In this document: one piece after another, positions 45,227-57,243 of the stretch | Layout of the letters: every line of letters begins with the position of its first letter | How positions within the stretch are numbered: position 1 is the stretch's first letter | Assembly (NCBI GenBank): GCA_036250225.1 | Contig: JAPZLL010000007.1 | Coordinates: 1,178,001-1,242,000 of the forward strand | Reading direction: 5' to 3' | Length of the DNA stretch: 64,000 nucleotides | Source: Cercophora sp. LCS_1 | Lineage: Eukaryota > Ascomycota > Sordariomycetes > Sordariales > Lasiosphaeriaceae | Program-made: the position numbers and the translations under genes | The notes under the pieces: model-generated | The model's input: only the letters and a program-made list of their open reading frames with translations | The model's database searches: none | Told to the model about the DNA's origin: nothing

Positions 45227-46680
45227 TTTGATGCTTGTTTTTTTTTCTGTTCGTGCCTGAGCTCCTCCAACGGTCAAATTGGCCAGAACGGGAAAACGAC
45301 ACGAATCTTCGTAAGAAAAAGCTGAGGCCAATTGATGCTGGGAACGTAAAAACAAAGCGCGTTTTTAACGTGGGCGAATGCAATTGAGAAATGAATATTT
45401 CATCCAGCAAACGAAACTCGACCGGGGGAAAAATATGGGCAGCAGTAGTCGCTGGAGCGACAAAGCTCGCTGGGGAACGGGTGTGTGGACTTGGCGACGG
45501 GAAGGTAGCGATTGGCGACCGTTTCTTGTCAAGGGGGCTGCACCTGCCAATTGAAAGCGACCGAGCTGATGATCAAAAGTACCCTTTGACGATCAAGTTA
45601 TTTCTGAGAGGGAAAAAAACGAACGGGGTCTTCCCTTCTGCGCGAAGAAAACAGGCGGAGGAGAGAGGGGAGGAGAAGGAGGAGGATGAGAAGCCAAGAA
45701 CCATGATCTGATGAGATACGATGAGGAATACATAGCACGACATCGTCTTCTCTTTTTTCCCTTCCCATCCTTTTTTGCTCATCCCTGCCCCTCCGTTCTT
45801 TTGGGAAGCTACCTGCCACTCAACCACCACCTATCCAAGGCCCGGGCCGTGCAAACAGGTCAATGGAGCTTTCGTTTCTGCTTAGCTTCGGTGCTGCACG
45901 ATGCAGCCAAGGCACCAGATAGCTTGATTTTCGCTGCGGCTGCAGTGTTACGCCACTTGGGAAGGAGAACGAAGGGGGCGCTGCTCGACAAACAGGGTCA
46001 CTAACCAATCAGGAGGCGAGATAACGCGCACCCCATCGTCAGGTTTCCTTGCCATCCCACCTTTTTTTTCCCTAGTTCTTCAGCCCCTCACCTTGCGAGC
46101 ACCTTGGGAGGAGTTGGTGTACGCGGCCGCGTTTCAAATTTCTCTGCTATCCGCATTCGTGGCGGCAGCCTTCCAGGTTTTTCCTGTCGTGGGACTTTCG
46201 GGACCCAGAGCCAGGGTTCCCTCATCTCCAAAGTCGAATTTTGCCGGCGATGTTTCCCGGGAACCGAAAAAAAAGAACCTCTTGACCCAGCTTCCTAATT
46301 TGTTTGCTTGCTTTGATGACGTCGCCGTGCCTGATCTTGGGATGTTGACACTCCACCACAAATATGCATCGCAGCGGGTAAGCCCGAGGGCCAAGAATGA
46401 TTTGGCATCGCAAAAACTCCACTGGGTATTGCTTGTTTTGATGATCCTTTGCAAGTTTATTTTCACCTATTAGACATTTAGAGTTGTCAATGCTCGACCA
46501 GTAGGGGGTATGAACAGCCATCCATCCGTCCTTCCAAAATAGTTACACGCCATTTACCTGCATCGATTCATATCCAACAGTTCCCCAGTTTCCAATCCCT
46601 ATCCGAATCACCCTTTCCAAACGCCCTCATCACATCTTGACTCATAAATCTCATCAAACAACCAGAGCACCCAGCCCCGC
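45227..46680. other. Intergenic region
   Basis: 1.45 kb between two minus-strand genes: promoter of the GH72 gene and 3' region of the kinase-like gene. Overlapping short ORFs only. A T-rich stretch lies near 45750-45780. Confidence 0.5.
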
Positions 46681-48562
46681 TCAATAATTACAAGCCAGTG
46701 CGTTCATTTCTGTTCATTGTTAGTGTTTATTCTCTAAAGCTGCATCAGCCGAGGAACATACCTGTGTAGACAGGAGCCTGCCACGGCCTCACCTTATCTC
46801 GCATCCTCAAGTTTTGGATTGCCCGGAGCCCACTTCCAAGATCATGCGTCATCTTACTCGTCCTGTCCCGTGGTTCCGTCTCACGAGTAGTAGTGATGCT
46901 CGTTGTTCTCCTCAAACTCCCACCACTCATCCGCTTGTGATCGAGACTTGAAGAGCCAGACCCACTGCTCCGTTTGGTGGCAATCGACATGGTGTCGTAG
47001 CTGTTATTCCTCGCCAGGTTGGGCGAGTCGAGTTTGAGGCTTCCGATACCAAAGTCCCATCCGCCATATTGATGGACGCAGTGTGGTTCTGAGATGCCGC
47101 ATGATTCGGTCAGAATCTTGTACAGCCGTGCCTGGACGTCGTGTGCGGCGGGGCGTTCTGAAGGATGGAGAGAGAGCATGCGCTCTACGACGTGGAGCAT
47201 GGGCGAAATGCCGCGGAAGACCTGGTCATCCTTTTTGGAGGCGTCTTTGGCGAGCTGGGTCATCCAGCTTTCTACCTGGCCGAGATTCTTGTGGAAGGAT
47301 GAGTCTGGAACTGCGCCGCCTCGCCCGGGGGTCTTGTGCTTTGCGGCGCGGTATGTGGCGAAGGGCCGGCCATGTTTCTTCAGCAAGAAGCTGATGAGCT
47401 CGAGGATGACGCAGCCAAGGGAGAATACGTCGGCTGCCTGAGGATTGAGATGGGGCGTGGGGGCGTGCATCATGGCCATGGGGCTGTTGGAGTTGTAGTC
47501 GGACCAACTGCGGCTGATGGCAAAGTTGGGGCTGTCTGGAGAGGTGGAGAGGGCTGTCATGGTTGCTCGGCGGTGGATGGGGCTGGGTGGTCCAGAGGTC
47601 GGCCGGAACCACTGTTCAGGGGCTGCATGGTCGTATGCCTCCTTGTCGAAGCCGTTCTTCTCTGACCCAGCAACTACCTCTGGGTTGAAGATGGTGAAGT
47701 CGGAGAAGTAAATTTGGTTGTCGCTCGAGAACAGAACCGTTGATGGCTTGATGTTGCCATGGGAGAGTCCGCGGTTGTGAAGGAAGCAGAGAGTGTCGAC
47801 CAGGCAATGGATCCAGTTCATCACCAATCGTCTCATCTCGTGCTTCTCGAGATTCTTGATCGATGGAGGTGTTGTTGTGAGGAACGACTTGAGGTTGAAG
47901 TCGGTTGCTGGCGTGAAGAGGACATAGCCGTACCCCTGGTGCTCGTAAGACGCCCAGTAAGACACGAGGTGGCCGTTTTGAACGTTTCGGATGCTGTTAA
48001 CCTCATACAGGAAGTCCTCGTGGCTCATATAGCCTTGCCCAAAGGTAGACGCAAGGGGCACTCGACGTCGACAAAAGACCATTCCCGGTTGCTTTGGAAG
48101 CACCACCCTGTCAACAGGGCTGGTCTGGCCTGCGGCAGGATTCTGCTTTTTGTCGACAACGTCCATTGGCACCACCTCCATGTCCTGGTAGATGGCGTGG
48201 TCGCCCTTGGATAGTGGTCGCAGGAGGTAGTAGAACTGTCTCTGGTAAAATCTCCTCTCGATCTTCTCGTCTTTCTGGGCTGTCAACGCCAGACGCTCAA
48301 CATGGTCGAGCGCAATAGGAAGGTCCTCATCGTCCCAGGAGTCGTCGATAACTCCAAATATCTGGTCAGGCACCCCGAGGTCGACGAGTATCAGAAAGAT
48401 CCGCTTCGCCTTCTCGTCAATCCACTCCCAGTAGGTTCCATCTGTGAGGCCATCACCAAAGCCGAGCGGTCGGTTGAGCCGCTCAATCTCGTCAGGCAAG
48501 AGATGACTGCAGACAAACTCCTTTGTCACAGTTCTTTCGATCGTTTCGGGATCAAACCACAT
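46681..48562 (-). CDS. Protein kinase-fold protein, probable pseudokinase
   Basis: Exons 48562-46762 and 46709-46681 give 609 aa. An N-terminal region (about 1-160) precedes the kinase fold. The expected glycine loop and VAIK Lys are not clear (VFCRRRVPLAS). The alpha-C Glu may be FLYEVNSIRNV. The catalytic loop is LSHGNIKPSTVLF where active kinases have HRDxKxxN, so the catalytic Asp is Asn and the later Asn is Thr. The metal-binding motif is SDFTI instead of DFG. APE (AAPEQW) and the later helices (ADVFSLGCVILELISFLL, MLSLHPSERPAAHDV) are present. The last intron (46710-46761, GTATGT...CACTAAC...CAG) is nearly perfect; read-through would change the tail to GMFLG. It probably acts as a scaffold or regulator. 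Confidence 0.87.
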
Positions 48563-51500
48563 GGTCACTTGTCGTGATATGAGTGTCAGGGAAGTGTATG
48601 GACCGGAAGTGGCGAGTGTGCCAAGCTGGCCCGAAGCATTCCTGTTTCTACAGGAGCAGGCAGTGGAGGATCAAGAGTTTGGAATGCAGATATTAATTTG
48701 TGTAGCAGACACAAGATATTTGCGAGTTGGACTGGGTGGCTGTCGAGTTATCACCAGTTGGAGGGAGCTCCCTCTGGCCGTACACAGCCCACCATTGTCT
48801 ACTTAACTGATATGAGACTGAGGGGGGTGGGTTCAGACCCCGGCACAACCGTCCGGCTGGTAGAGGCCAGCAACGGGTGATGGGCGCTGGTAATCGGGAG
48901 CCAGTTCTCGGCACGGCCAAATCTCGCATCTTCATACTGGCGACTCTGCTGATATCGAAAAAAAAGATGTCGAGAAAGCAAGTTGAAAAGACCCTGGTGC
49001 TCGCGAACCCGGGCACCTCATTGGCCAGGCCAAGGGGCAGAGATAAGAAAGGCGGGATCTGTTTGGCTCGCCCCGTCTGGGTGGTTCCCATGCTGCTGAG
49101 GTGCGTCAGGCGCCACAGGACGCGGGATGAAGAGATTGCAAGTCCCTTCGTTCCTTCTCTCTCTTTACCGCGGTGCTGCGTACCGTCTAGAGGCAGCCAC
49201 GGCTTGGGACGCACCGATACGCTGGACCGAAACCATCGAGCGCGTCGACGCATCATCGGCGCCCCGGTCTGGGGAGGGCGATACGGTGGCCCATGTTACC
49301 TCGCATCACCACACACAACTCCTCCACTGCAACAGCCTGTCGTCCGCCCTGTCGAGAGAGTCAGAACCACACCCTCTCCGCGAGGGTCTTGGCACTGGCG
49401 GACTGCACGCGACCCATCGGAGATTCGCTTGCGGGTGGTCTCCTCGGAGGCATGCTACGGTGTCGCGGGCGGCGTCAGGACAGAAATCTGACTGAAAATC
49501 TGGGGCTCCTCTTCCCCAGTTGTTTGTGGGCGACGGTGAAAGACAGAAACAGCATGAAGTAGCGACGTGGGGGTACCCCAACCCCACACAGATTCCCCGG
49601 CTTGCGGTCAGTGACATCCTCGTCCTGATCCTATCGATAATAACCCGGCCGCGCGATCAGCCGCTAATAACTCGGACTTCTTGGCACTCTCGACCGGGCT
49701 GCGCTTGAACAACGACAACGAACGAGGGCGACGACGATGTGTGGATGCCGTGGCTGCATTATCGAACCACAGGCTTGCTGCACCAAGGCAGGGGAACCTT
49801 GGCCACCACCTCGGCCATAATCATCGGCAAGCCACTTACTTCGTCGCTGAACTGTGACAACCGGGCCAACGGCAGCAGCACCCGTTTTTGGACAGCGCAG
49901 ATAACCAAGCGCTTCCCCTACCTACTTTACTTGAGTCTGCTGCATATCACTTGCAGCCTGTTCCAGATCGAGACGCAACACCTGGACGGTTGAAGAAAAG
50001 GGTTTCGTGGCGTTTGGGGGTCTGGCGCGCTTGTACTCGCCGGTCGAGCCTGGGATGATCACCACTGCGAACCCCGCGCCAGCACGACCCTGAATTTCTG
50101 CAGCCCATCCTGCCTAGAACACGGTGACTGTCCAGACCACGGGTGGTTGCTTGTCCGTTGATCTCTCATCTGCCGGCTGCCCTAGAAGGGCCGTCTCGGT
50201 CAAGCCTCGCCGGTTTCAACGGGCGGCATCGCCACGGACGCCCTTGTTTGCGGCGTCTGTTGAGGCATTTCTGCAGCCTCGTTCCAACGGCGTCCATATA
50301 TGCTACCTGAGCCAACTCCCGACAAACATGCGGTGAGGTCTTTGATGAACAATTACCTTGGCTGTGCGCGAGTTTGTAGTCGACAGCACGGAGCACCGAC
50401 AAGACCCGGATTCCCCTCATCCCCAGGTTTTACGCAGAGATAGCATCAAGCCTCAAGTCTTGTCCTGGGCGCCCGCAGACGCTGGAAGCTTGACTCTTAA
50501 CGGCCAAGCGGCGCTTGTTTAGGTACACAAAAGCCACGTACCCTGTTAACCTAACGTGGTTTCCATGCTGCGCTGCAAGGCCCAGGACTCTACCACGTCT
50601 GCGGGACTACGACCACACCTTGTCGTACCCCGTACCCCGTAGATACGGTCGCATTTGAACCCCCATCGCCAGTATCCTCACGGGGCTGAATCACATGTAT
50701 ACCCACGTCCAGCAACAACCACCGCACAAAACCACCTGTCACAGGATCCCACTCGAGAACAGCAGCCAAGGCGTGTAAGCGGCATAACTCCCGCACTCTC
50801 CCCTACCCAGATCTCCCGCTGCCGTGCCGGGTATGCCGATTCAAAGCAAACAAGAAAAGACGAAGGATCACGGGTAGGCAGCTCATCACCCATCACGGAC
50901 TGGTCACAACCACCTATTCACCACGAACGTTATCACAAAAACCCCCCACCTAAGGAATCTTCAAGGTGCACCGAAGTGAACTGCACGGTCCAGGGGGTGA
51001 CAATGGCCAAGGATCTTCAACACGCCATGCTCATTTTGTCCAACCCGCATTATCTGCGGACGACGGAGGGGGGTCTTCTTCGGTCCACCGCGGGGATGGC
51101 TCACTACATGCCACTATCTGTCTGCCGTCTGTCTCTCTCCTTGTCCACAAGGTGAGACAAGACACGCGGGGAGTGTACTCGTTCTGCTTTGGGGTAATTG
51201 GTCCAATCTTGGGACTGTCTATCAACACCACACCTTTTTTTTTTTTTTTTTCGATTTCTCGGCATCAAGCGCCGAGAGGCCGATCATTTGGTGTTGTGCC
51301 ACAACGATGACGGTTTGTTATCTTGGTTGCGCAAGAAATCTTGGTCACGGACTACCTGTCCTCTGTCCACTGTCCTCTCTCCTCCTAATCCTACCTACTC
51401 TCACGAAGATGCTATCCGGTTTCTCGGCATCAAACACATGCTCAAACTCCATCCAAGCAGCCTCGGCGTTTCATCCATCCTCTCCTCTCTTGCATATCGT

Positions 51501-52283
51501 TCGCGATAGGACCTTCTTCGGCTGTCAAAGTATCAACAATTGATCTGTGCTCGTCCATCTACAACCTAAACTACTTGTCTACTACGCTGTGCTTGAAACT
51601 TCGTATGCGCAGCACAGGACGCAGCAACACGATTTGGAAGAGACGTGCTGCGCTGCAAGCTCAGCCTCCCGCCGTTTAGACCCCACCCAACACAAATGCG
51701 TCGATGCTTCAGGTTGTCTTGTCTGGCAGATCTTTCTTCCTGCTCCGCTCGGCGTAGGATGGACGGTTTGAGGCTATAGACACCATGTTCCGAGTTGATA
51801 ACGGGGAGAGACACGACGAGGTGGGTTATCTGTGGGGATGGATGCTTGAAGGTTTAGACGAAATGTCGCGATACCGGGAGAGGGTTCGGGGGTTAATCTG
51901 CCTGCGTGGATGCGAGTCTTGAGGCATGATGAGATTTCGGACCTCCCGATATCAAGATCTTGGCGGATGTTGAGATCGTCGTTGCGAGGGGAGGGACAAG
52001 TGGTCCGGTTGTTCAGGTGGACGGCGGCTCACCAGGTGTTGCCCATGCTGGACATCTATGCTTCGAATTTGTGTATGCCGCCCTGAACTGCCATGGTCAC
52101 CATCTCCCGCCCTTCATAATCGATCACAGACAGACGGCCAGCCAGTAAGAGAGAAAGGTTCAAACACATCGTTGACTATCAACTCATGTCCAAAAGGCTC
52201 CAAAGGCTCCAACACCAATATGCGCCCGTATCTTGCTCCCCCCTATCATACACACTTTACCACCCAGCGCCAGCGCCAGCCCC
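48563..52283. other. Long gene-poor region
   Basis: 3.7 kb with no convincing gene on either strand. ORFs up to 187 aa lack protein-like composition. It contains a T17 run (51235-51251) and C/T-rich blocks. The left end should hold the promoter of the kinase-like gene; the right end is the 3' side of the SDR gene. Confidence 0.5.
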
Positions 52284-53429
52284 CTAAAATGCGTGTATCC
52301 TCGCCTTCCCATTAGCATTGACCGCGCCAGTCCTCCCCAAAAACGACTTCATCGCCCTATCCACGCCCGCAATCTTCCTCACCATCGTCTGCGCGCCCAC
52401 CGGCAGCACGTTATACCAATCAATCCACCTAGCATACATAGGCGTCCCGATAACCGCATTGTGTCCGTTATCAATGACACCGATAATCTCCTTTGCCACG
52501 TCCACAGGCTCAACCACGGGCGCCAAGAACGCATTGGGCGTTTGAACCCCGTAGAAAAGCGGTGTGCTCAGCTGTCCGGCCGTCACCAGCACGGTGCGAA
52601 TCTGCGGGTGCGTCTGCTTGAGCTCGGCGGCCAGCGACTTGTGCATGGCTGAGATACCGGCCTTGGCGGCGGCGTAGTCCGTGAGACCGGCGGCGCCAAC
52701 GGTGCCAATAACGCTGGAGATGGTGACGATTGTGCCGCCGACTTCGGAACGGGCCATGGCGGGGAGGAAGCTCTTAAGGGTGTAGAAGTGCGAGAGGAGG
52801 TTGGTAGAGAGGCTACGCTCGATGGCTTCGATGTCCATGTCTAGGAGGGGCTTTCCGTTGACGATGGCCGCGTTGTTGATCAAGACGGTGGGAGTACCGA
52901 GCTGCGAGATGTTAGTTTGTGTTGCAAAGGGGGGAAAAGGAGGGAAGGCGTAGCTTACATCTCGCTCAATGTCGGCCGCCACCTTTGCGACTTGGGCCTT
53001 GTCCGTCACGTCACACTTGTAGTATGTCACCCCGCGCGCCTCGCCGTTCTCCATCTCCTTGACGTCGAGTACCGCAACCGTGGCGCCCCGCATGCCGTAG
53101 ACTTCGGCGATCAACAAGCCGAGGCCGCTTGCGCCGCCGGTGATGACAATGACTTCCTCCGAAAGGTCCACTTCGCGGGGCAGGCCAAAGGCGATGCGAT
53201 TGTTGATGGCGTTGAAGATCCAGCTGAGCGAGATGAACGAGGCCCACGCGATCGAGATGATCATGGGCGGGGCGTCGTAGAACATGTTTTGGGCGCGGAA
53301 GCAGAGGGGCACGATCCATGCGATGAAGGGGTGGAAAAAGGTGCGCTTGAACACCTTGATGACGAGGTCGATCGAAAGTGGCGCGAACCACGATTCCCGC
53401 ATCGGCGGGGTTGTATATGGTGAAGACAT
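52284..53429 (-). CDS. Membrane-anchored short-chain dehydrogenase/reductase
   Basis: Exons 53429-52959 and 52901-52284 give 362 aa. The intron (57 nt) is a multiple of three and free of stops, so the unspliced frame is also open. The N-terminus has two hydrophobic segments (FIAWIVPLCF; MIISIAWASFISLSWIF), then the Rossmann fold: VIVITGGASGLG, the CDVTD strand, VLINNAA, TIVTISSVIGTVG and the catalytic YAAAK. This resembles retinol/hydroxysteroid dehydrogenases of the ER or lipid droplet (17beta-HSD11/RDH group). The substrate cannot be deduced. It is divergent from the sugar transporter gene. Confidence 0.93.
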   Translation of the reverse strand: MSSPYTTPPMRESWFAPLSIDLVIKVFKRTFFHPFIAWIVPLCFRAQNMFYDAPPMIISIAWASFISLSWIFNAINNRIAFGLPREVDLSEEVIVITGGASGLGLLIAEVYGMRGATVAVLDVKEMENGEARGVTYYKCDVTDKAQVAKVAADIERDVSYAFPPFPPFATQTNISQLGTPTVLINNAAIVNGKPLLDMDIEAIERSLSTNLLSHFYTLKSFLPAMARSEVGGTIVTISSVIGTVGAAGLTDYAAAKAGISAMHKSLAAELKQTHPQIRTVLVTAGQLSTPLFYGVQTPNAFLAPVVEPVDVAKEIIGVIDNGHNAVIGTPMYARWIDWYNVLPVGAQTMVRKIAGVDRAMKSFLGRTGAVNANGKARIHAF

Positions 53430-53859
53430 TATTGTTCGAAAGGGGGGGTTGTTCTCGAGCTGTTTTTTTTTTTCGAGAGGGCGGTGGGATTCCGGGGAGA
53501 GCTAGCTAGCCCCTATTATCGGTTTCGCGAAATATGATACACAGTATAATGTTGTCGAGATCGACTCGTAGAAGTGAAATGGAACTGGTTCGCCGAATGG
53601 AGGAAACCGAGGAAGCCACAAACACAACAGCAGCTCGGGGTGGGAAAGCTGGAAAAAGAAGGATGGGAAAGATGGGACGAAGGTCGTGTTCCCTTCTCGA
53701 AGTTGGAGCTCCCGTCCCCTGGTGTCACACAATCGCACCCCGTTGTCGTTTTGAAACGCGCTGGGGTCCAAGCGCTGGACCCCTAGCTGTTTCAATCCGG
53801 GTGGAGCTTCCCCAGGTTAGGACAGAGAGGTTCTCCTGCGATTAAGAGATTGGCATGAC
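53430..53859. other. Divergent promoter region, left part
   Basis: Upstream DNA of the SDR gene. A T-rich tract lies near 53461-53474. No gene seen. Confidence 0.5.
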
Positions 53860-54015
53860 CAAGCTGACTATTGAGAGAGAATGTATGATTAAAAGGTTTT
53901 AGATATACTAAATTGTCCTATTAACTTTCTCAGTTCTGTATTTCTCACCATAAAATGTATTTAAAATACTAAAAAGGTGTCCCCGAATTTGGTATACACC
54001 ATTTTATGTCGTCAA
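53860..54015. repeat. AT-rich island with imperfect inverted repeats
   Basis: A 150-bp AT-rich block between the SDR and sugar-transporter genes. CACCATAAAATG (about 53948) and CACCATTTTATG (about 53998) flank its right part, and GGTGT...ACACC forms a second inverted pair between them. This may be a decayed miniature transposon end or a RIP-altered relic; no coding capacity remains. Confidence 0.45.
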
Positions 54016-54219
54016 CCGAGCCGCCAACCCCTGCAGGTGCGGGTCGGCGTGATCGGGAACGTCACTGGCCAGCACGGGCACGTGCCGAGCCCCCGAGCAC
54101 CTTGACAGTCGGAGTCCGATTCAACGCCGGCCGTTCAACATTTCTCCGGCAACATCCGGATTGAGCATCGATAATAAACATCCTCAGGGGCCGATTGATC
54201 ACTGGTTACCTCCCGGAAC

Positions 54220-54234
54220 ATGACGCCGAAATAG
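54220..54234 (+). promoter_or_regulatory. Four-codon upstream ORF before the sugar transporter
   Basis: ATG ACG CCG AAA TAG at 54220-54234 encodes M-T-P-K and stops 5 nt before the transporter ATG (54240), in a different frame. If it is in the mRNA leader, it could reduce or gate translation of the transporter. Confidence 0.6.
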
Positions 54235-54239
54235 CAGCA

Positions 54240-55925
54240 ATGAGCAGCGCAGAACAGCCCCTGATCGCCAATTCGGGCGACGTCGACCACGGCAACGACG
54301 ACTTTATCGACGATGGCGACGCTCACCCCGCGCCGGGGAAGCAGGCAGATGATTCCTCTCCAGGCCTATTTATATGGCTGCTTGCATTCTCTGCCGGTAT
54401 AAGTGGTCTGTTGTTTGGATGTAAGTCTATCTCCGTGGCTACGGGCAGAGCTGATGGCAGTGGACAGATGACACGGGCGTGATCTCGGCGACTTTGGTAT
54501 CTATAGGCACTTCCCTTTCCGGAAGGGCTCTTTCTTCGCTCGACAAGTCCATCATCACTTCGTGCACATCACTATTCGCTCTCATCATCTCCCCGTTCGC
54601 TTCGATTCTTGCCGATACATTGGGGAGGAAGCGGGTGATCTTGGTCGCAGATGCTCTGTTCATCATGGGAGCCGTTGTACAGGCATGGAGCTCAAGTGTA
54701 GCGCTTATGGTTGTTGGTCGCTCAATTGTGGGGGCCGCGGTTGGTGCTGCAAGCTTCGTGGTACCGTTATACATTGCGGAACTAGCCCCGGCGGCTCACA
54801 GAGGACGACTCGTGACGACTACCGTTGTCTTCATCACCTTAGGACAGGTGGTGGCATACATTGTCGGGTGGCTATTCGGGGAATATGGCTCGAAAGAGAC
54901 AGCCTGGAGATGGATGGTTGGACTCGGGGCCCTACCTGCAGCGCTCCAGCTCTGTATCCTGTTTCTGATGCCTGAGACTCCTCGGTGGTTGGTCAAAGCG
55001 GGTCGGTCAACCGCAGCACGCGATGTTATCGTCAAAGTGTTGGGACACAACGCCGGTTCCTCAAGGCTCGTTGAAGCTACGCTTAAGGACATTGAGATTG
55101 AGGTTCGCGAGGAAGAACAAGCAAGCAGGCGACGAAGTGGCGGAGCGCGGCCATCTTCAGTTCTGCCGGACTCTCTACAAGAGCTCTTGAACGTCCGGAG
55201 GAATCGGCGGGCATTGGCGATCGCGTGCTTGCTTCAGGGTCTACAGCAACTCTGCGGTTTTGTAGGTGCTGTCTTGTCTTATCCGAGGCCAAATTTACTC
55301 ACTATTTCACCAGAACTCTCTCATGTACTTCTCGGCCACAATCTTTACGCTACTTGGGTTCCCGATCCCGACTCTTACATCTCTTGTTGTCGCAGTCACC
55401 AACTTTGCCTTCACGCTGGTTGCTCTCGTCTACATCGACCGGGTGGGGCGACGACGAATCCTCCTGTTATCGATCCCGTTCATGGTTCTGGGGTTGTTAC
55501 TGGCGGCTTTCGGCTTCTCGTTCATCGACCTCTCCAGTTCAGCGGTCGATAGCCCAGATAGCCCTGAGGTCCCATCCGGCCACGGAGCCGCCATCACCAT
55601 CCTCGTTAGCATCATGCTGTACGTTGCCGGATATGCCATTGGACTCGGAAACGTGCCCTGGATGCAGAGCGAGCTGTTCTCCCTGAATGTCCGGTCTTTG
55701 GGGTCAGGAATAGCAACAGCTACGAATTGGGGTGCAAACTTTGTCATCGGGTTGACATTCTTACTATTGATGGACGCTCTGACGCCATCGTGGACTTTTG
55801 TTCTCTATGCCGTCATCTGCGCGGTTGGATACGGCTTGATTTGGACTTTCTATCCCGAGACTGCGGGCCTTAGTCTCGAGGAAGCAGCGACGCTTCTAGA
55901 AGATGACAACTGGGGCTTGCGCTGA
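54240..55925 (+). CDS. MFS sugar porter, myo-inositol transporter-like
   Basis: Exons 54240-54420, 54468-55261 and 55314-55925 (introns 47 and 52 nt) give 528 aa with 12 predicted membrane helices. Signature blocks are SGLLFGYDTGVISATL (end of helix 1), LGRKRVILVADALF, PLYIAELAPAAHRGRLVT, FLMPETPRWLVKAGR, GLQQLCGF/NSLMYFSATIF, DRVGRRRIL, NVPWMQSELF and FYPETAGLSLEEA. The GYDTGVIS and WMQSELF forms are closest to fungal inositol/H+ symporters such as Itr1, rather than hexose transporters. ATG 54240 is chosen because the short acidic N-terminus then leads into helix 1. A 4-codon uORF lies directly upstream. Confidence 0.93.
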
Positions 55926-57243
55926 TGCATTCGGTCCGGAAGTCGCCCACCGGCTCAAGATCTGAGTTCGAATTATTCTAGTGCATGGAGGCTTGGTCGA
56001 TGCTATCTATACTAGCGGTGCGACGCACCTGACTTTTCAGCGGACTCAGGGATTGCTATAACAATCGCCTGACGTCGAACCGAACCTCAGTCTCGGCGAT
56101 GTGAGATGGCTCTCCACCGAGTATCCACCCGCATGGTCTCCCGTGCCACCCAACTCTCGGCGTGTCCGCCCTGTTTGCAACAAACATCAGGACGGCAATT
56201 GTCGGCAATTGTCGGCTTAACTCTAGGGAAAACTACAGAATATCGCCTCCCAGGCGCTGGAGTTTGCAATCGACAAAATTTCCATCAAGGGTCAAGTTGA
56301 GGCTCACTGATGTCAAGAAGGCATCGGCCGTCTGATCTGAGACTGCTTCTTGGCAGGGTGAAGCCGTTGTGTGGAGTTTAGCACAGGGCGTCTTTGACGT
56401 AATTACGCAGGTCCAATCGTTATCAGTAGGTGCTCGGCAAGCGCGAGGGGCAGATGGTGTGCCGAATTGCCAAATGCCGGGCATCACAGCGAGACAAACG
56501 CGGATTCTGGGTAGTGTAACGCAATGATGAGTAAGGGGCCCTTGCTAGGGACAGCGCTAGAAGCATGCGAACGTTTCGACCCCACATTGAGTCCACCTGC
56601 GTCATCTTGTTGGCGGGGTTGGCGGAGTTTGCGGCCTGACGGCGGGCGAGCCGTGGACATTCTCGCGCCTTCCAGGCCTGCTTGCAGCGCGATACTCGGC
56701 CCCGAGTCTTTGTCTTCCTGTGTAAGGTGCTGACTGGATAATCACATTGCATGTGAGGAGTGCGGCGGGTTATAGGCACCAGAGAAAATCGCATGGTTTG
56801 TTAGAGGCGCGTGCCGCCAATTGAACGAATCCCCTCCAACCCTGATTCCCAATCCATCCCGAGAGGCGAGGCCGAGGCGAATCCGAGGTCGCAACACCCG
56901 ATCACGACCCGAACTCTGGGAGCCGACTCCATTTTTCTTCCTTGCTCTCGGCGAGCTACCCATGTCCATCTGTCTAGCTAACATGGAGAGCGAAGGGCGA
57001 GTCAATGGGATCCCCGGGCCTATTAGTACACGAAGGAAGGATACCCCTCCAACTATGCTCATCCCAAACCCGCTGTTGTTCCCCCGAACTTGTCGTCCCT
57101 GTTTTCTCTGCGCCTGCTTTGTCAGTGCTGGTTCGTAAATACGACTGTGAAGAGCGAACATCTCTGTTATATCATACTTGCCTTTTTTTGGCCATTCACC
57201 CTCCACCATCACCAAGTAGAAGAGACACCCCCAACCACCCACA
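55926..57243. other. Intergenic region
   Basis: 1.3 kb between two plus-strand transporter genes. Only overlapping short ORFs. A GGCAATTGTC direct repeat of two copies lies near 56192-56215. The last few hundred bases should be the promoter of the exporter. Confidence 0.5.

Noticed and set aside
48693..49256. 187-aa minus-strand ORF upstream of the pseudokinase
   Set aside because: No motif, unnatural composition, and it overlaps the presumed promoter.
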